The translations under genes and the position numbers were made by a program. From assembly GCF_003668565.1 (NCBI RefSeq), contig NZ_RCWJ01000001.1, positions 1,178,001 through 1,242,000 of the forward strand: a stretch of 64,000 nucleotides of DNA, in the 5' to 3' direction. Below are positions 8,355 through 17,121 of this stretch, one piece after another. Numbering within the stretch: the first letter of the stretch is position 1; each line of letters opens with the position of its first letter. Below the pieces are notes generated by a model, which had not been told where the DNA came from, searched no databases, and saw only the letters and a program-made list of their open reading frames with translations. The stretch comes from Mycetocola zhadangensis. Lineage in GTDB: Bacteria; Actinomycetota; Actinomycetes; Actinomycetales; Microbacteriaceae.

Positions 8355-9481
8355 CGGTCGACCCGGGTGAACAAGCCAGTTTCGACGGTTAGGCCTGGCC
8401 CGAACGCCATGGCGCACACCCGTTCCTCGCTCACATCGCCCGGGGACTGGAGAATCTCCTTGAGGACGAAGAGCACTGTGGCGCTCGACATGTTTCCGTA
8501 GTCGCGAAGGATGCGTCGCGACGGCGTGAGTTGTTCGACACTAAGGCCGAGGGTGGACTGGACCTTGTCGAGAATGCTGCGTCCGCCAGGATGGATGGCC
8601 CAGCGCGCGATTCGATTCGGCAGGTCTTCGGCCAGCCATGGCTCGTCGACGAGCAGGGGCTCCAGGGCCGGTCGAATGTAGGTGTCGATGATCTTCGGCA
8701 CCGCAGCGCTCAGCACCATTTCGAATCCGGTGTCACCGATCGTCCACGCCATATCTTCCTCGCCGACCGGCGTCAGTTCGCTGGCGAGCTTGTCGATCCT
8801 CAACGTCGGCGTTCCTGCCGGCCCGGGTGCAGCTGTGACAATCGCCGCCGCCGCTCCGTCACCAAACACGCTCGAGGCCACGATCTGGTCGGGGTCGTTG
8901 GACGATCGAACATGGATGGTGCACACTTCGCAGCTGACGATCAGTACAACGGCCCGAGGATCAGCCTCGCAGAATGCGGCAGCCGCCCGCAGCGCGGGGA
9001 ACGCGCCGTAGCACCCCATAAATCCGATGTGGTAGCGCTGGGTACCAGTGGCGAGACCGAGCTTGCGCACAATTTCGTAGTCCGGACCCGGGGAGTAAAA
9101 CCCGGTGCACGAGACGGTGACGACGTGCGTGACATCACTGGCCTCGATCTCCGCACAGTCATCGAGCGCGCGCCGCGCAGCGTCGACGAACAGAGTACGA
9201 GCCGCCTCGATATAGACCTCATTGCGGGTGCGGGTTGATGGCGCAAGCAACGCACCAGCGGCAGCGTCATAGAACGTGGGTTCGCCGACGGGCGTCGACC
9301 CATCGAGCTCTTCGACCACGGTGTGGCGCGTGTCGATTCCCGAAACATCGAACGAGGTTCGCACAAGCCGCTCTCCCAGCCGCGTGAGCCCATCCTGGGA
9401 CGCGAAAATCTCCCGCGCCACCGACTGATCGAGGATCGTCGGCGGAACTGCAGTCTGGATGGTTCGTACATGCGCTGGCAT
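8351..9481 (-). CDS. Type III polyketide synthase (chalcone/alkylpyrone synthase family)
   Basis: A 376-aa homodimeric ketosynthase that extends an acyl-CoA starter with malonyl-CoA and cyclises the chain. The catalytic triad is complete: Cys157 (GFMGCYGAFPAL), His297 (WAIHPGG) and Asn330 (YGNMSSAT); the GDGAAA loop at about 207-212 is also present. Family length is normal. Only one other biosynthetic gene, the overlapping methyltransferase, follows; no FAD oxidoreductase or UbiA-type gene is next to it. The product (alkylpyrone, alkylresorcinol or other) cannot be read from sequence. Confidence 0.93.
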   Translation of the reverse strand: MPAHVRTIQTAVPPTILDQSVAREIFASQDGLTRLGERLVRTSFDVSGIDTRHTVVEELDGSTPVGEPTFYDAAAGALLAPSTRTRNEVYIEAARTLFVDAARRALDDCAEIEASDVTHVVTVSCTGFYSPGPDYEIVRKLGLATGTQRYHIGFMGCYGAFPALRAAAAFCEADPRAVVLIVSCEVCTIHVRSSNDPDQIVASSVFGDGAAAAIVTAAPGPAGTPTLRIDKLASELTPVGEEDMAWTIGDTGFEMVLSAAVPKIIDTYIRPALEPLLVDEPWLAEDLPNRIARWAIHPGGRSILDKVQSTLGLSVEQLTPSRRILRDYGNMSSATVLFVLKEILQSPGDVSEERVCAMAFGPGLTVETGLFTRVDR

Positions 9482-9677
9482 AGATCACACTCTAAACACC
9501 AGCGCCCCCTGTTCACGGCCGGTTGCGCGAGAAGAAACTATCCGAACACGATTTGTCCCACGAACAACCCGTCCACAACCTCCTGTCGTGTTTTCGACGC
9601 TCGCGCAAGGCCTTGAGAACGGTCCAGGTCGCGGCCTAGCCTGATCCAATCACACCGGCCGAAAGGACAACAGGACT

Positions 9678-10223
9678 ATGGCAACGGCAACGCAGGAACG
9701 AACAAGGACCACTTCGTCGAACTCCGGAGCGAAGACCACCCGCAGGCAGAAGCCCGAGCGCGGATTCATCGCATCCAGCGAGCTCGCCGAGAACATGCAG
9801 AAGGTGCTCGTCGACCTGGTCGAGCTGCACATTCAGGGCAAGCAGGCGCACTGGAACGTCGTCGGCAAGAACTTCCGTGATCTGCACCTGCAGCTTGACG
9901 AGATCATCGAGGCCGCTCGCGAATTCTCTGACGAGGTTGCTGAGCGCATGCGGGCACTGCACGCCGTCCCGGACGGACGCAGCGATACGGTCGCATCGAC
10001 CACAACACTGCCCGCATACCCCAACGGTGAGACAGACACCGCCCAGACCGTCGACCTGATCACGGTCCGCCTCGAGGCAACGGTCGCCACCATGCGTGAC
10101 GTACACGACGCCATCGACGAGGAAGACCCGACGACAGCAGACATCCTGCACGCGATCATCGCGAAGCTTGAACAGTTCGCGTGGATGGTCAGCGCGGAGA
10201 ACCGCTCAAGCTCAAAGGGCTAA
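9678..10223 (+). CDS. dps: Dps family DNA-protecting ferritin
   Basis: Dodecameric iron-storage/DNA-binding protein of stationary phase and oxidative stress. The ferroxidase-site signature is intact: QAHWNVVG (His58), FRDLHLQLDE (His70, Asp74) and Glu78 in a ferritin-like four-helix fold. The N-terminal 28 residues are rich in Thr, Ser, Arg and Lys, fitting a DNA-binding tail. The length of 181 aa is typical of actinobacterial Dps. Single-gene unit: about 195 bp from the divergent PKS gene and closed by a hairpin at 10235-10269. Confidence 0.95.
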   Translation: MATATQERTRTTSSNSGAKTTRRQKPERGFIASSELAENMQKVLVDLVELHIQGKQAHWNVVGKNFRDLHLQLDEIIEAAREFSDEVAERMRALHAVPDGRSDTVASTTTLPAYPNGETDTAQTVDLITVRLEATVATMRDVHDAIDEEDPTTADILHAIIAKLEQFAWMVSAENRSSSKG

Positions 10224-10234
10224 TCACGTCGAAC

Positions 10235-10269
10235 ACATCGCCGATCTTTCCCTGGGAGGTCGGCGATGT
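10235..10269 (+). terminator. Hairpin terminator after dps
   Basis: Ten-base arms ACATCGCCGA (10235-10244) and TCGGCGATGT (10260-10269) with a 15-base loop, followed by T-rich sequence. It begins 11 bp after the dps stop. It could also act on the convergent minus-strand gene beginning at 10653. Confidence 0.7.
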
Positions 10270-10323
10270 TTCGGTTTGGCGACGGATGCCTGTTCCTCAT
10301 TTTGGTGCGGACGACAGGCGCCC

Positions 10324-10653
10324 CTATTCGACGTCCGCCGACGCCCCACCGGCTTTGGCCTGTGGCTCAGGCACGATCTGGAGTCCGCTTGCGGAGTTCG
10401 ACGACGCACTCAACGCGAGGATCCAGTCACGGTTGAGCGAAGGCAGCCTCGAACCGAAGTATTTGTAGTGCAGTGGAATGTGGGGAGCAAGCCAGATTGT
10501 GCTTCGACCGTCTCCGACAGCGGGGTCGTCCTTCCAGCTGAAGTAGAACGATTCGCCTCTCCGAAGCTTTGCACCGATGACGATTTGCAGGTGCGCAAGC
10601 ACACGGTCATCAAAATCGACGGTCAGTGTCGAATCGTAGTAAAGCTTTCCCAT
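10324..10653 (-). CDS. DUF7882-type small conserved protein
   Basis: A 109-aa protein beginning MGKLYYDSTLTVDFDDRVL, followed by a segment rich in aromatic residues and the line IPLHYKYFGSRLPSL. This is a small protein family I recognise from Microbacteriaceae genomes; its function is unknown to me. The start at 10653 has GGGGAAAGG seven bases upstream; the longer frame to 10734 lacks a site and is not conserved-looking. No membrane segment or signal peptide. The C-terminal 20 residues (QAKAGGASADVE end) look disordered. Confidence 0.75.
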   Translation of the reverse strand: MGKLYYDSTLTVDFDDRVLAHLQIVIGAKLRRGESFYFSWKDDPAVGDGRSTIWLAPHIPLHYKYFGSRLPSLNRDWILALSASSNSASGLQIVPEPQAKAGGASADVE

Positions 10654-10823
10654 GTCAGACCTTTCCCCAATACCACCTGGCGATTCGACGTGCCCAGGCG
10701 CCGCGCGGAATTCGTCCGCGGAAGCGGCCAGCAAACACTGCTTACCGAAACACTAGCCTGACCGGGCAGGCGAGGTAAGAGTTCACCTCAGAACACGTGC
10801 GATCCGGCCGTAGAATCGAAGCC

Positions 10824-11657
10824 ATGCCGCTGTGGACCGAAATCGCCGACCGGGTCTACGTCCGGCGCTACTCCCCGCTCGATATCTCCGTCACACTGAT
10901 TCGCGGTGACGAAGGCCTGCTACTTGTCGACACCCGCTGCAATCCGCGTGAGGCATCAGAAATCCGAGCGGATGCCATGACCCTCGGTTTCGGGGACGTC
11001 ACCCGTGTGGTGAACACTCACGCACACTACGACCACACGTTCGGAAACTCGGAGTTCGCCGCAACGGCGACGGTGTACGGGCATTCCCGGATCCCCGCTC
11101 ACTTCGCCGCCTTCGAGTCGCCCCGGCTGGACGTGTGGCGAGAGGACCCCGCTGCGCAGCCGCAGTATGACTGGCGCGACGTCGTTCTCACTCCCCCCGC
11201 AGTGCTGATCGACGCCGAAATTGAGCTCGACATCGGCAACCGGCTCGTGCGCCTGGTGCCCCTCGGCCCAGGACACACCGACACAGACCTCGTTGTGCAC
11301 GTGCCGGACGCCCACACCTGGATTGTGGGAGACGTCGTCGAGGAGTCCGGACCGCCGATGTTCGGCTCGGGCAGCTTCCCGTTCGACTGGCCGGTCCAGC
11401 TCGACGCCCTCGCCGGGCGAATGACCGACGCCGACGTGATCGTGCCTGGTCACGGAGCCCCAGTAAACGTGGCCTTTCTTCGACAGCAGGCCGTTCTGCT
11501 GCGCAACGTAGCTGATGGCATCCGTGAATCGTATTCCCGCTCTGAACCACTCGAGCTGGTGATAGATCGGCTCTCCGCTGCCACCGGCCTGCCCGAACCA
11601 ATCACCGAAGCCGCTGTCTACCGCGGCTACACCCTGCTCGCCGGGCAAACATCATGA
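10824..11657 (+). CDS. Metallo-beta-lactamase-fold hydrolase
   Basis: Di-zinc hydrolase of the MBL superfamily. The metal-binding motif THAHYDH is present, as are the downstream His in PGHTDTD, the Asp in IVGDVVE and the His in VPGHGAP, so the active site looks complete. The start MPLWTEIADRVYVR at 10824 begins the fold directly. About 277 aa, no signal peptide. Its stop overlaps the start of the S4 gene by ATGA, indicating one operon with the S4 protein and possibly the acyl-CoA dehydrogenase. Substrate unknown; general hydrolase annotation only. Confidence 0.85.
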   Translation: MPLWTEIADRVYVRRYSPLDISVTLIRGDEGLLLVDTRCNPREASEIRADAMTLGFGDVTRVVNTHAHYDHTFGNSEFAATATVYGHSRIPAHFAAFESPRLDVWREDPAAQPQYDWRDVVLTPPAVLIDAEIELDIGNRLVRLVPLGPGHTDTDLVVHVPDAHTWIVGDVVEESGPPMFGSGSFPFDWPVQLDALAGRMTDADVIVPGHGAPVNVAFLRQQAVLLRNVADGIRESYSRSEPLELVIDRLSAATGLPEPITEAAVYRGYTLLAGQTS

Positions 11658-12034
11658 CGTCGACCGTGCGGATCGACAGCTGGCTGTGGGCCGTGCGCGT
11701 GTACAAAACCCGCTCGATGGCGACGACCGCGTGCCGTGGCGGCCACGTTCGGGTCGGCGGTGAGCGGGTCAAGGCCGCGTACCCGGTGAAAATCGGCGAC
11801 GAGGTTCGCATCCGCGAGCACGGTTTCGACCGCATTGTGACCGTGACGCGCCTGGCCACGAAACGAATGGGGGCACAGGCAGCCGCTGAGTGCCTGATTG
11901 ACACAACTCCGCCTCCGCCGCCCCGGGAGGAAGTTGCCCTCGCTCCGACCCGTGACCGCGGTGCCGGCCGGCCGACGAAACGTGAACGGCGCGACCTGGA
12001 GAAGCTGCGCGGTCGGGAGCCCGCCGACGACTGA
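11654..12034 (+). CDS. S4-domain RNA-binding protein (Hsp15-like)
   Basis: A 126-aa protein with an N-terminal S4 fold: VRIDSWLWAVRVYKTRSMATTACRGGHVRVGG is the typical alpha-L RNA-binding motif, followed by VKIGDEVRI. The C-terminal tail is basic and proline-rich (RRDLEKLRG). Hsp15 proteins bind free 50S subunits that carry stalled nascent chains; that role is inferred from family resemblance. Overlaps the MBL gene by ATGA and ends 18 bp before the acyl-CoA dehydrogenase. Confidence 0.85.
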   Translation: MTSTVRIDSWLWAVRVYKTRSMATTACRGGHVRVGGERVKAAYPVKIGDEVRIREHGFDRIVTVTRLATKRMGAQAAAECLIDTTPPPPPREEVALAPTRDRGAGRPTKRERRDLEKLRGREPADD

Positions 12035-12052
12035 GCGGCCTAGGCTGGGCCT

Positions 12053-13177
12053 GTGACCGTGCTGACTCCAGACCTGCTCGAGCGGATCCGTTCCCGCGCG
12101 CCAGGCTATGACCGCGACAATGTTTTTCCCACTGAGGACCTGGACGAGCTCCGCGCGGCCGGGTACCTTGCCCCGCAATCGTTGCTTGATGCCGCACACA
12201 ACCAGCGACTGCTCGCGCGCTTCGCCCCTGCGACAGCACTCGCCATCAACATGCACCACGTCGTTGTCGGTGTCGCCCGCGTACTGCACGATCGGGGCGA
12301 CTTCAGCCTGGACTGGATCCTCGACGAGGCCAGGGCCGGTGAGTTGTTCGCTTTCGGCAACAGCGAGGCGGGAAACGACGAGGTGATGTTCGACTCTGGC
12401 ACGCGAGCGGAACCGCAGCAGGACGGCTCGTACCTGTTCACCGGAACAAAGATTTTCACCTCGCTGTCGCCGGCCTGGACCCGGCTGGGCATCTTTGGCA
12501 GGGACGACACGGACCCGGACTCCCCCGTGCTCGTGCACGGGTACCTCACGCGGAACAGCGAAGGACACCGGGCCGTCGGCGACTGGAACACCCTCGGCAT
12601 GCGCGCAACGCAGAGTTTCACCACGGTTCTCGAGAACGCCCGTGTGCCCGCAGAACGAATCGCGCGGATCCTCCCGGTCGGCCCGAGTGCCGACCCGTAC
12701 ATCTTCGGAATCTTCAGCAACTTCCTCCTGCTGATCAGCTCGGTGTACGCCGGAATCGCTGACCGTGCGCTCGAACTCGGTGTCGAGGCCGCACACCGCA
12801 GAACATCGAAGAAAGCCGGAGGACGACGCTACGCAGACGATCCAGACATCCGCTGGCAGCTCGCAGACGCCGCCATGGCGCTCGACTCGCTGGCGCCGCA
12901 GATCGAGTCGCTCGCCACCGACGTCGACAACTCGGTCGACCATGGAAGTGCGTGGTTCCGGCTGCTCGTCGGAACCAAGACCCGGTCTGTCGACGTCGCC
13001 AGGGACGTGGTCGAGAAGGCGATCCGCTGCTCCGGCGGCGCGTCGTATTCGGCCGATCACGAGCTGGGCCGACTGTATCGCGACGCCCTCGCCGGCCTGT
13101 TCCACCCGAGCGACCCGGAATCGGCGCACTCCACAGTCGCCAACCACCTGCTCGGACCGGTCAGCCCACCGCGGTAA
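12053..13177 (+). CDS. Acyl-CoA dehydrogenase family protein
   Basis: A 374-aa flavoprotein of the acyl-CoA dehydrogenase superfamily. Visible parts are the N-terminal helical domain, a central beta domain with LFTGTKIFTSLSPAWTRLGIF and WNTLGMRATQSFTTVLENARVP, and a C-terminal helical domain with IRCSGGASYSADHELGRLYRDALAG. This pattern also suits flavin monooxygenases related to the family. GTG start at 12053. The stop codon end overlaps the convergent NAD-binding/DUF2867 gene by 17 bp. Substrate unknown; lipid or xenobiotic oxidation is likely. Confidence 0.85.
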   Translation: MTVLTPDLLERIRSRAPGYDRDNVFPTEDLDELRAAGYLAPQSLLDAAHNQRLLARFAPATALAINMHHVVVGVARVLHDRGDFSLDWILDEARAGELFAFGNSEAGNDEVMFDSGTRAEPQQDGSYLFTGTKIFTSLSPAWTRLGIFGRDDTDPDSPVLVHGYLTRNSEGHRAVGDWNTLGMRATQSFTTVLENARVPAERIARILPVGPSADPYIFGIFSNFLLLISSVYAGIADRALELGVEAAHRRTSKKAGGRRYADDPDIRWQLADAAMALDSLAPQIESLATDVDNSVDHGSAWFRLLVGTKTRSVDVARDVVEKAIRCSGGASYSADHELGRLYRDALAGLFHPSDPESAHSTVANHLLGPVSPPR

Positions 13178-14660
13178 GGCTGCGTTCGAGCGCTGCCTCA
13201 GCTGTGCGCTTCTCCGCCTCGACGCTGATCCGGTTCGCCATTCCGTTGAAGATAACGCCGTGGAACGGCAGTATGGCGAACCAGTACAGGCGACCGCCGA
13301 GCCCTTGCGGAAAGAAAACTGCACGCTGGCGGTAACGAGAACCGGTCGCGGTTTCCTCGACGCAGAGCTCAAGCCAGGCGCGGCCTGGCACCCTCATCTC
13401 GGCGCGCAGCCGCAGCCGGGAACCCCGATCGAGCAGTTCGACCCGCCAGAAGTCGAGGGCGTCACCGGTCTGCAGCCGGGAGGCATGACGCCGTCCGCGC
13501 CGCAACCCGACTCCCCCGACGAGCTTGTCCATCCACCCGCGCGCAGCCCAGGCCAGCGGGAACGAGTACCACCCGTTCTCGCCGCCGATACCCTCGATGA
13601 CCGCCCAGAGATCGGCGGGGGTCGCCGCTGTCTCACGTTCCTTGAGGTCGGTGTAGACGACGTGCCCGGCCCAGAGGGGGTCGCTTGGCAATGAATCGCT
13701 CGGAGCTCCAAAGACCGACGAGTCCTGCCAGCTGGTTTCGACATCGCCATCACGCATCCGGGCGAGGGCCAACCGCACCGCGGCACGGTAGCCGGTGAGC
13801 CCGCCGGGCGGAGCAGGAATGTACTCGTCGATTCCGTGCTCGGTAACGACACAGTCGTACTGCAACGACGCGATGATCGGAACGGCGAGGCTGCGCGGAA
13901 TCGGCGTGACCAGGTTGACCCACTGCGACGCCAGCCACGGCGTGAGCACGGGCAGGGAAGCGATCGGGCGCTGCTTGAGCCCGGCCTCGAGGGCATACCC
14001 GTTCATCATCTGCCCGTAACGCAGAATGTCAGGACCACCGATATCGAAAGTGCCCTGAACAGCGCCAGGAAGCCTGGCCGCCTCGACGAGGTAGTGCAGG
14101 ACATCACGAATCGCGATCGGCTGGATCCGGTTTCGTACCCATTTCGGTGCAGGCATGTACGGCAGCACCTCGGTCAGGTGCCGGATCATCTCGAATGACG
14201 CGGAACCGGAGCCGATAACAACGCCGGCCTGGAACGCGATCGTCGGGACAGGCGAGTTCAGAAAAATCTCGCCGACGGCAACGCGGGATCTGAGGTGCTC
14301 GGAGAGGTCGCCAGTTGCGGGATGCAGTCCGCCCAGGTAGATGATCCGGGACACGCCCGCGTTCCCGGCCGCCTCGGCCACCGTCTGAGCACTGGCCGCC
14401 TCGATGTCCTCGAAACGTCCGCCTGCCCCCATGGAGTGCACCAGATAATAGAGAGTGTCGACGTCGACGCACGCCGCGGTGACGGCATCCGTGTTCGCTA
14501 GATCGCCCTCAACCACTTCAACGTCGTTTCGCCACGGAACATCAACCAGCTTGTGCGGGCTGCGCACGAGCACCCGCACCGCGAAACCGGCTTCAAGCAA
14601 TTTGGGGACGAGGCGACCGCCGACGTAGCCGGTGGCTCCTGTGACGAGAATGCGAGACAT
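13161..14660 (-). CDS. NAD(P)-binding SDR-like protein with C-terminal DUF2867
   Basis: A 499-aa two-part protein. The N-terminal Rossmann domain (residues 1 to about 300) starts MSRILVTGATGYVGGRLVP with the extended-SDR GxxGxxG motif. The C-terminal part (about 330-490) has a START-like DUF2867 region, with WYSFPLAWAARGWMDKLVGG and VFFPQGLGGRLYWFAILPFH. Proteins of this architecture are common in actinobacteria and are annotated only as NAD(P)H-binding; reaction unknown. Convergent with the acyl-CoA dehydrogenase (17-bp overlap) and 50 bp downstream of the VOC gene on the same strand. Confidence 0.83.
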   Translation of the reverse strand: MSRILVTGATGYVGGRLVPKLLEAGFAVRVLVRSPHKLVDVPWRNDVEVVEGDLANTDAVTAACVDVDTLYYLVHSMGAGGRFEDIEAASAQTVAEAAGNAGVSRIIYLGGLHPATGDLSEHLRSRVAVGEIFLNSPVPTIAFQAGVVIGSGSASFEMIRHLTEVLPYMPAPKWVRNRIQPIAIRDVLHYLVEAARLPGAVQGTFDIGGPDILRYGQMMNGYALEAGLKQRPIASLPVLTPWLASQWVNLVTPIPRSLAVPIIASLQYDCVVTEHGIDEYIPAPPGGLTGYRAAVRLALARMRDGDVETSWQDSSVFGAPSDSLPSDPLWAGHVVYTDLKERETAATPADLWAVIEGIGGENGWYSFPLAWAARGWMDKLVGGVGLRRGRRHASRLQTGDALDFWRVELLDRGSRLRLRAEMRVPGRAWLELCVEETATGSRYRQRAVFFPQGLGGRLYWFAILPFHGVIFNGMANRISVEAEKRTAEAALERSLTAVG

Positions 14661-14710
14661 GAGTCGACACTACGTCGACGGTGGCCGCGCCGGGCGCGCG
14701 GCACGAGAAT

Positions 14711-15088
14711 TCACTCCTCGATCACAGACAAGACATTGCCGGCCGGGTCGCGGAACCAGGCGATCGACGGGCCGTTGCCGCTCATGATGCCTCTGTCGTC
14801 TGTGGGGAACTGCTCGTCATCGTAGATCTTGGTCGTCACTCCAGCGGCGTTCAGCTCGTCGACGGCTCGGCCGACGTCAGAAACCAGGAAGTTGAGGATC
14901 GTGAACGACGCTGGAGTGTGGTCGGGCTTCGGGTAGGCGATGACCTCGGCCCCGCCTGGAAGGGTGAGGTGGAGAATGCCCATCTCACCGGTAGCCACCT
15001 GGAGGCCGAGAGTCGTGCCGTAGAACTCCTGTGCAGCGTCGATGTCGTCGACGCTGAATCCACCGAACGCGGATGTTGTGGTCAGCAT
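14711..15088 (-). CDS. VOC (glyoxalase/bleomycin-resistance fold) protein
   Basis: A 125-aa single VOC-fold protein. FGGFSVDDIDAAQEFYGTTLG is the first beta-alpha-beta module and IAWFRDPAGNVLSVIEE closes the second. Potential metal ligands are limited (an N-terminal GGFSV lacks a clear His), so a metal-dependent lyase activity is not certain. About 110 bp from the divergent VOC gene at 15199, but the two proteins are not close copies. Function unknown; small-molecule binding or resistance is typical of the family. Confidence 0.82.
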   Translation of the reverse strand: MLTTTSAFGGFSVDDIDAAQEFYGTTLGLQVATGEMGILHLTLPGGAEVIAYPKPDHTPASFTILNFLVSDVGRAVDELNAAGVTTKIYDDEQFPTDDRGIMSGNGPSIAWFRDPAGNVLSVIEE

Positions 15089-15198
15089 GTGTAGCTCCTT
15101 TGCGTGCGTTGTGCATGGGGGTTCCGAATAAGGACTCCCGTTGTCCTCATTCCGTTTTTACACTGGTGCAACCCAAGTATCGACCCCCGGAGGACGCC

Positions 15199-15570
15199 AT
15201 GGACTGGAAGATCGAGCTGATTGCGGTGCCGGTCACCGATGTGGACCGCGCCATCGACTTCTACACGAACAGGGTCGGCTTTGCCCTCGACTCCGACCAC
15301 CGGGTCTCGGATGAGCTTCGGTTCGTACAGCTCACCCCACCGGGCTCAGCGTGCTCAATCGCGATGGGCACCGGTATCACCGAAATGGCGCCTGGCTCAC
15401 AGAAGGGTATCCAGATCGTCGTGAGTGACGCGGATGCCGCGAGGGCGCAGCTGATCGACGGCGGGGTGCTCGCCAGTGATGTTGACGAGCAGCCGTGGGG
15501 TCGGTTTGTCTACTTCGATGACCCGGACGGGAACAGCTGGGCGCTGCAGGAGTTGCCGCAACGAACATAA
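15199..15570 (+). CDS. VOC family protein
   Basis: A 123-aa VOC-fold protein starting MDWKIELIAVPVTDVDRAIDFYTNRVGF, with GRFVYFDDPDGNSWALQELP at the C-terminus. The start at 15199 has a strong GGAGG five bases upstream; an upstream in-frame extension has none. Members with this exact start are widespread in actinobacteria and have no assigned reaction. Followed after 60 bp by the F420 oxidoreductase gene on the same strand. Confidence 0.85.
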   Translation: MDWKIELIAVPVTDVDRAIDFYTNRVGFALDSDHRVSDELRFVQLTPPGSACSIAMGTGITEMAPGSQKGIQIVVSDADAARAQLIDGGVLASDVDEQPWGRFVYFDDPDGNSWALQELPQRT

Positions 15571-15630
15571 CGGTCGCGGCGGATGGCGCAAGCCCTTGAG
15601 CTGTGAAAGATCCGGTGGCAGCGTCGCAGC

Positions 15631-16605
15631 ATGACTCGATTCGGATACACACTCATGACGGAGCAAAGCGACCCACGAGAACTCGTTCGTTATGCCGTTG
15701 CGGCCGAGAACGCCGGGTTCGACTTTGAAGTGTCGAGCGACCATTACTCGCCGTGGCTCACCGAACAGGGACACGCGCCGTTCGCCTGGACGGTTCTTGG
15801 CGCGGTGGCGCAGGTGACGAGCCGGGTCGAGCTGGCCACCTTTGTGACCTGTCCGACGATGCGATATCACCCGGCCGTCGTCGCGCAGAGTGCGGCGACT
15901 CTCCAGATACTCGCCGAGGGCCGGTTCATCCTCGGGCTCGGTTCGGGCGAGAACCTCAACGAGCACGTCGTCGGTGAGGGCTGGCCATCCGTCGACGTGC
16001 GACAGGACATGCTCGAGGAGGCGGTGACCATCATCCGTGAGCTTCACACCGGCCAGCTCGTGACCTGGGAGGGTTCGTACTTTCGCGTCGACTCCGCCCG
16101 CATCTGGGACGTTCCGGACTCCGGCGTGCCGATCGGCGTCGCCGTTTCGGGCGAGAAGTCCATCGCGAGGTTCGCTCCACTCTCGGATCACTTCATCTCG
16201 ACAGAGCCTGACCCGGAGCTCGTTGCGGGGTGGCGAGCGGCCAAGGGCGGCACGACAGACGAATCGCGGGTGATCGGCCAGATCCCCATCTGCTGGGGCC
16301 CTGATAAGCAAAAAGCGATCTCGAAGGCGCACGAACAGTTCCGCTGGTTCGCCGGCGGCTGGGCGGTCAACGCCGACCTGCCGACGCCCGCCGGGTTCGC
16401 CGGTGCGACGCAGTTCGTACGCGAGGAAGACGTTGCCGAGTCGATCGCGTGCGGTCCTGACCTCGATGAAATCGCGGAAAGCGCTCGCGCGTTTGTCGAC
16501 GCCGGTTATACAGACATCGCACTCATTCAGGTGGGTAATGAGGGTCAGGACGCATTTCTTGCCGATGCTGCCGAGCCGCTGCTTGAGAAGCTTCGGGCCC
16601 TGTAA
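15631..16605 (+). CDS. LLM-class F420-dependent oxidoreductase
   Basis: A 324-aa TIM-barrel oxidoreductase of the luciferase-like monooxygenase superfamily. It begins MTRFGYTLMTEQSDP, with GFDFEVSSDHYSPWL, FVTCPTMRYHPAVVAQ and the phosphate/F420-binding GRFILGLGSGENLNEHVVG. This pattern belongs to the F420-dependent glucose-6-phosphate-dehydrogenase-like subgroup. It uses reduced or oxidised coenzyme F420 as hydride carrier; the substrate cannot be fixed. Ends six bases before the convergent SnoaL gene. Confidence 0.88.
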   Translation: MTRFGYTLMTEQSDPRELVRYAVAAENAGFDFEVSSDHYSPWLTEQGHAPFAWTVLGAVAQVTSRVELATFVTCPTMRYHPAVVAQSAATLQILAEGRFILGLGSGENLNEHVVGEGWPSVDVRQDMLEEAVTIIRELHTGQLVTWEGSYFRVDSARIWDVPDSGVPIGVAVSGEKSIARFAPLSDHFISTEPDPELVAGWRAAKGGTTDESRVIGQIPICWGPDKQKAISKAHEQFRWFAGGWAVNADLPTPAGFAGATQFVREEDVAESIACGPDLDEIAESARAFVDAGYTDIALIQVGNEGQDAFLADAAEPLLEKLRAL

Positions 16606-16611
16606 TTCAGG

Positions 16612-16965
16612 TCACGACGACTGGTCCATCCACCACTCGGTGAAACTGCGTGCTCGACCGTTCGCGTCGAAACTGATTACCCAGAGGTTCGAGTATGTCG
16701 GTCCGTCCCGATAGGTCGTCTTGCCTTCGACGACTGTGACAGCATCCGTTTCGGCAATCACCGACCAGGTGAATTCAGCCGTCCCTGGTAGGTCCTGTCG
16801 CTCGAGCCATCCGTCGACAATGGCATCGACACCGCGCCATGGCTGGACCCACGGCTCGGTGCGATACTCGGCATCCTCGGTGAAGAGCGCGCGAATGTCG
16901 TTTGCTCTGTTGCTCTGCCAGGCTCGGAGGTAACCGTTCAGCCATTGGTCGATGTGCGAGGCCAT
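16612..16965 (-). CDS. SnoaL/NTF2-like protein
   Basis: A 117-aa cone-barrel protein with IDQWLNGYLRAWQSNRANDIRALFTEDAEYRTEPW and a C-terminal SFDANGRARSFTEWWM, typical of SnoaL-like domains. The ATG at 16965 is chosen because the fold begins there; the GGGAGG directly abuts it, which is unusually close, and a longer frame reaches 17043. Members of this fold act as small-molecule isomerases or hydrolases or as binding modules. No specific role visible. Confidence 0.78.
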   Translation of the reverse strand: MASHIDQWLNGYLRAWQSNRANDIRALFTEDAEYRTEPWVQPWRGVDAIVDGWLERQDLPGTAEFTWSVIAETDAVTVVEGKTTYRDGPTYSNLWVISFDANGRARSFTEWWMDQSS

Positions 16966-17121
16966 CCTCCCGGTATAGCGCAGCTCACCGGGAGTTGGAA
17001 GCCTGGCGACGTGCGGGATGGACCTTCGCGGCCGAACAATCAACCCCTGTGATTTGCCGAATTCGCCGGGCTACGCTGTCCGCAACGCTGGTGGGAAACG
17101 CCGGCAGGGAGGCAGGCGAGA

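Noticed and set aside
11627..13372. A 581-codon minus-strand open frame
   Set aside because: Antisense to the S4 and acyl-CoA dehydrogenase genes, low-complexity and without recognisable domains.
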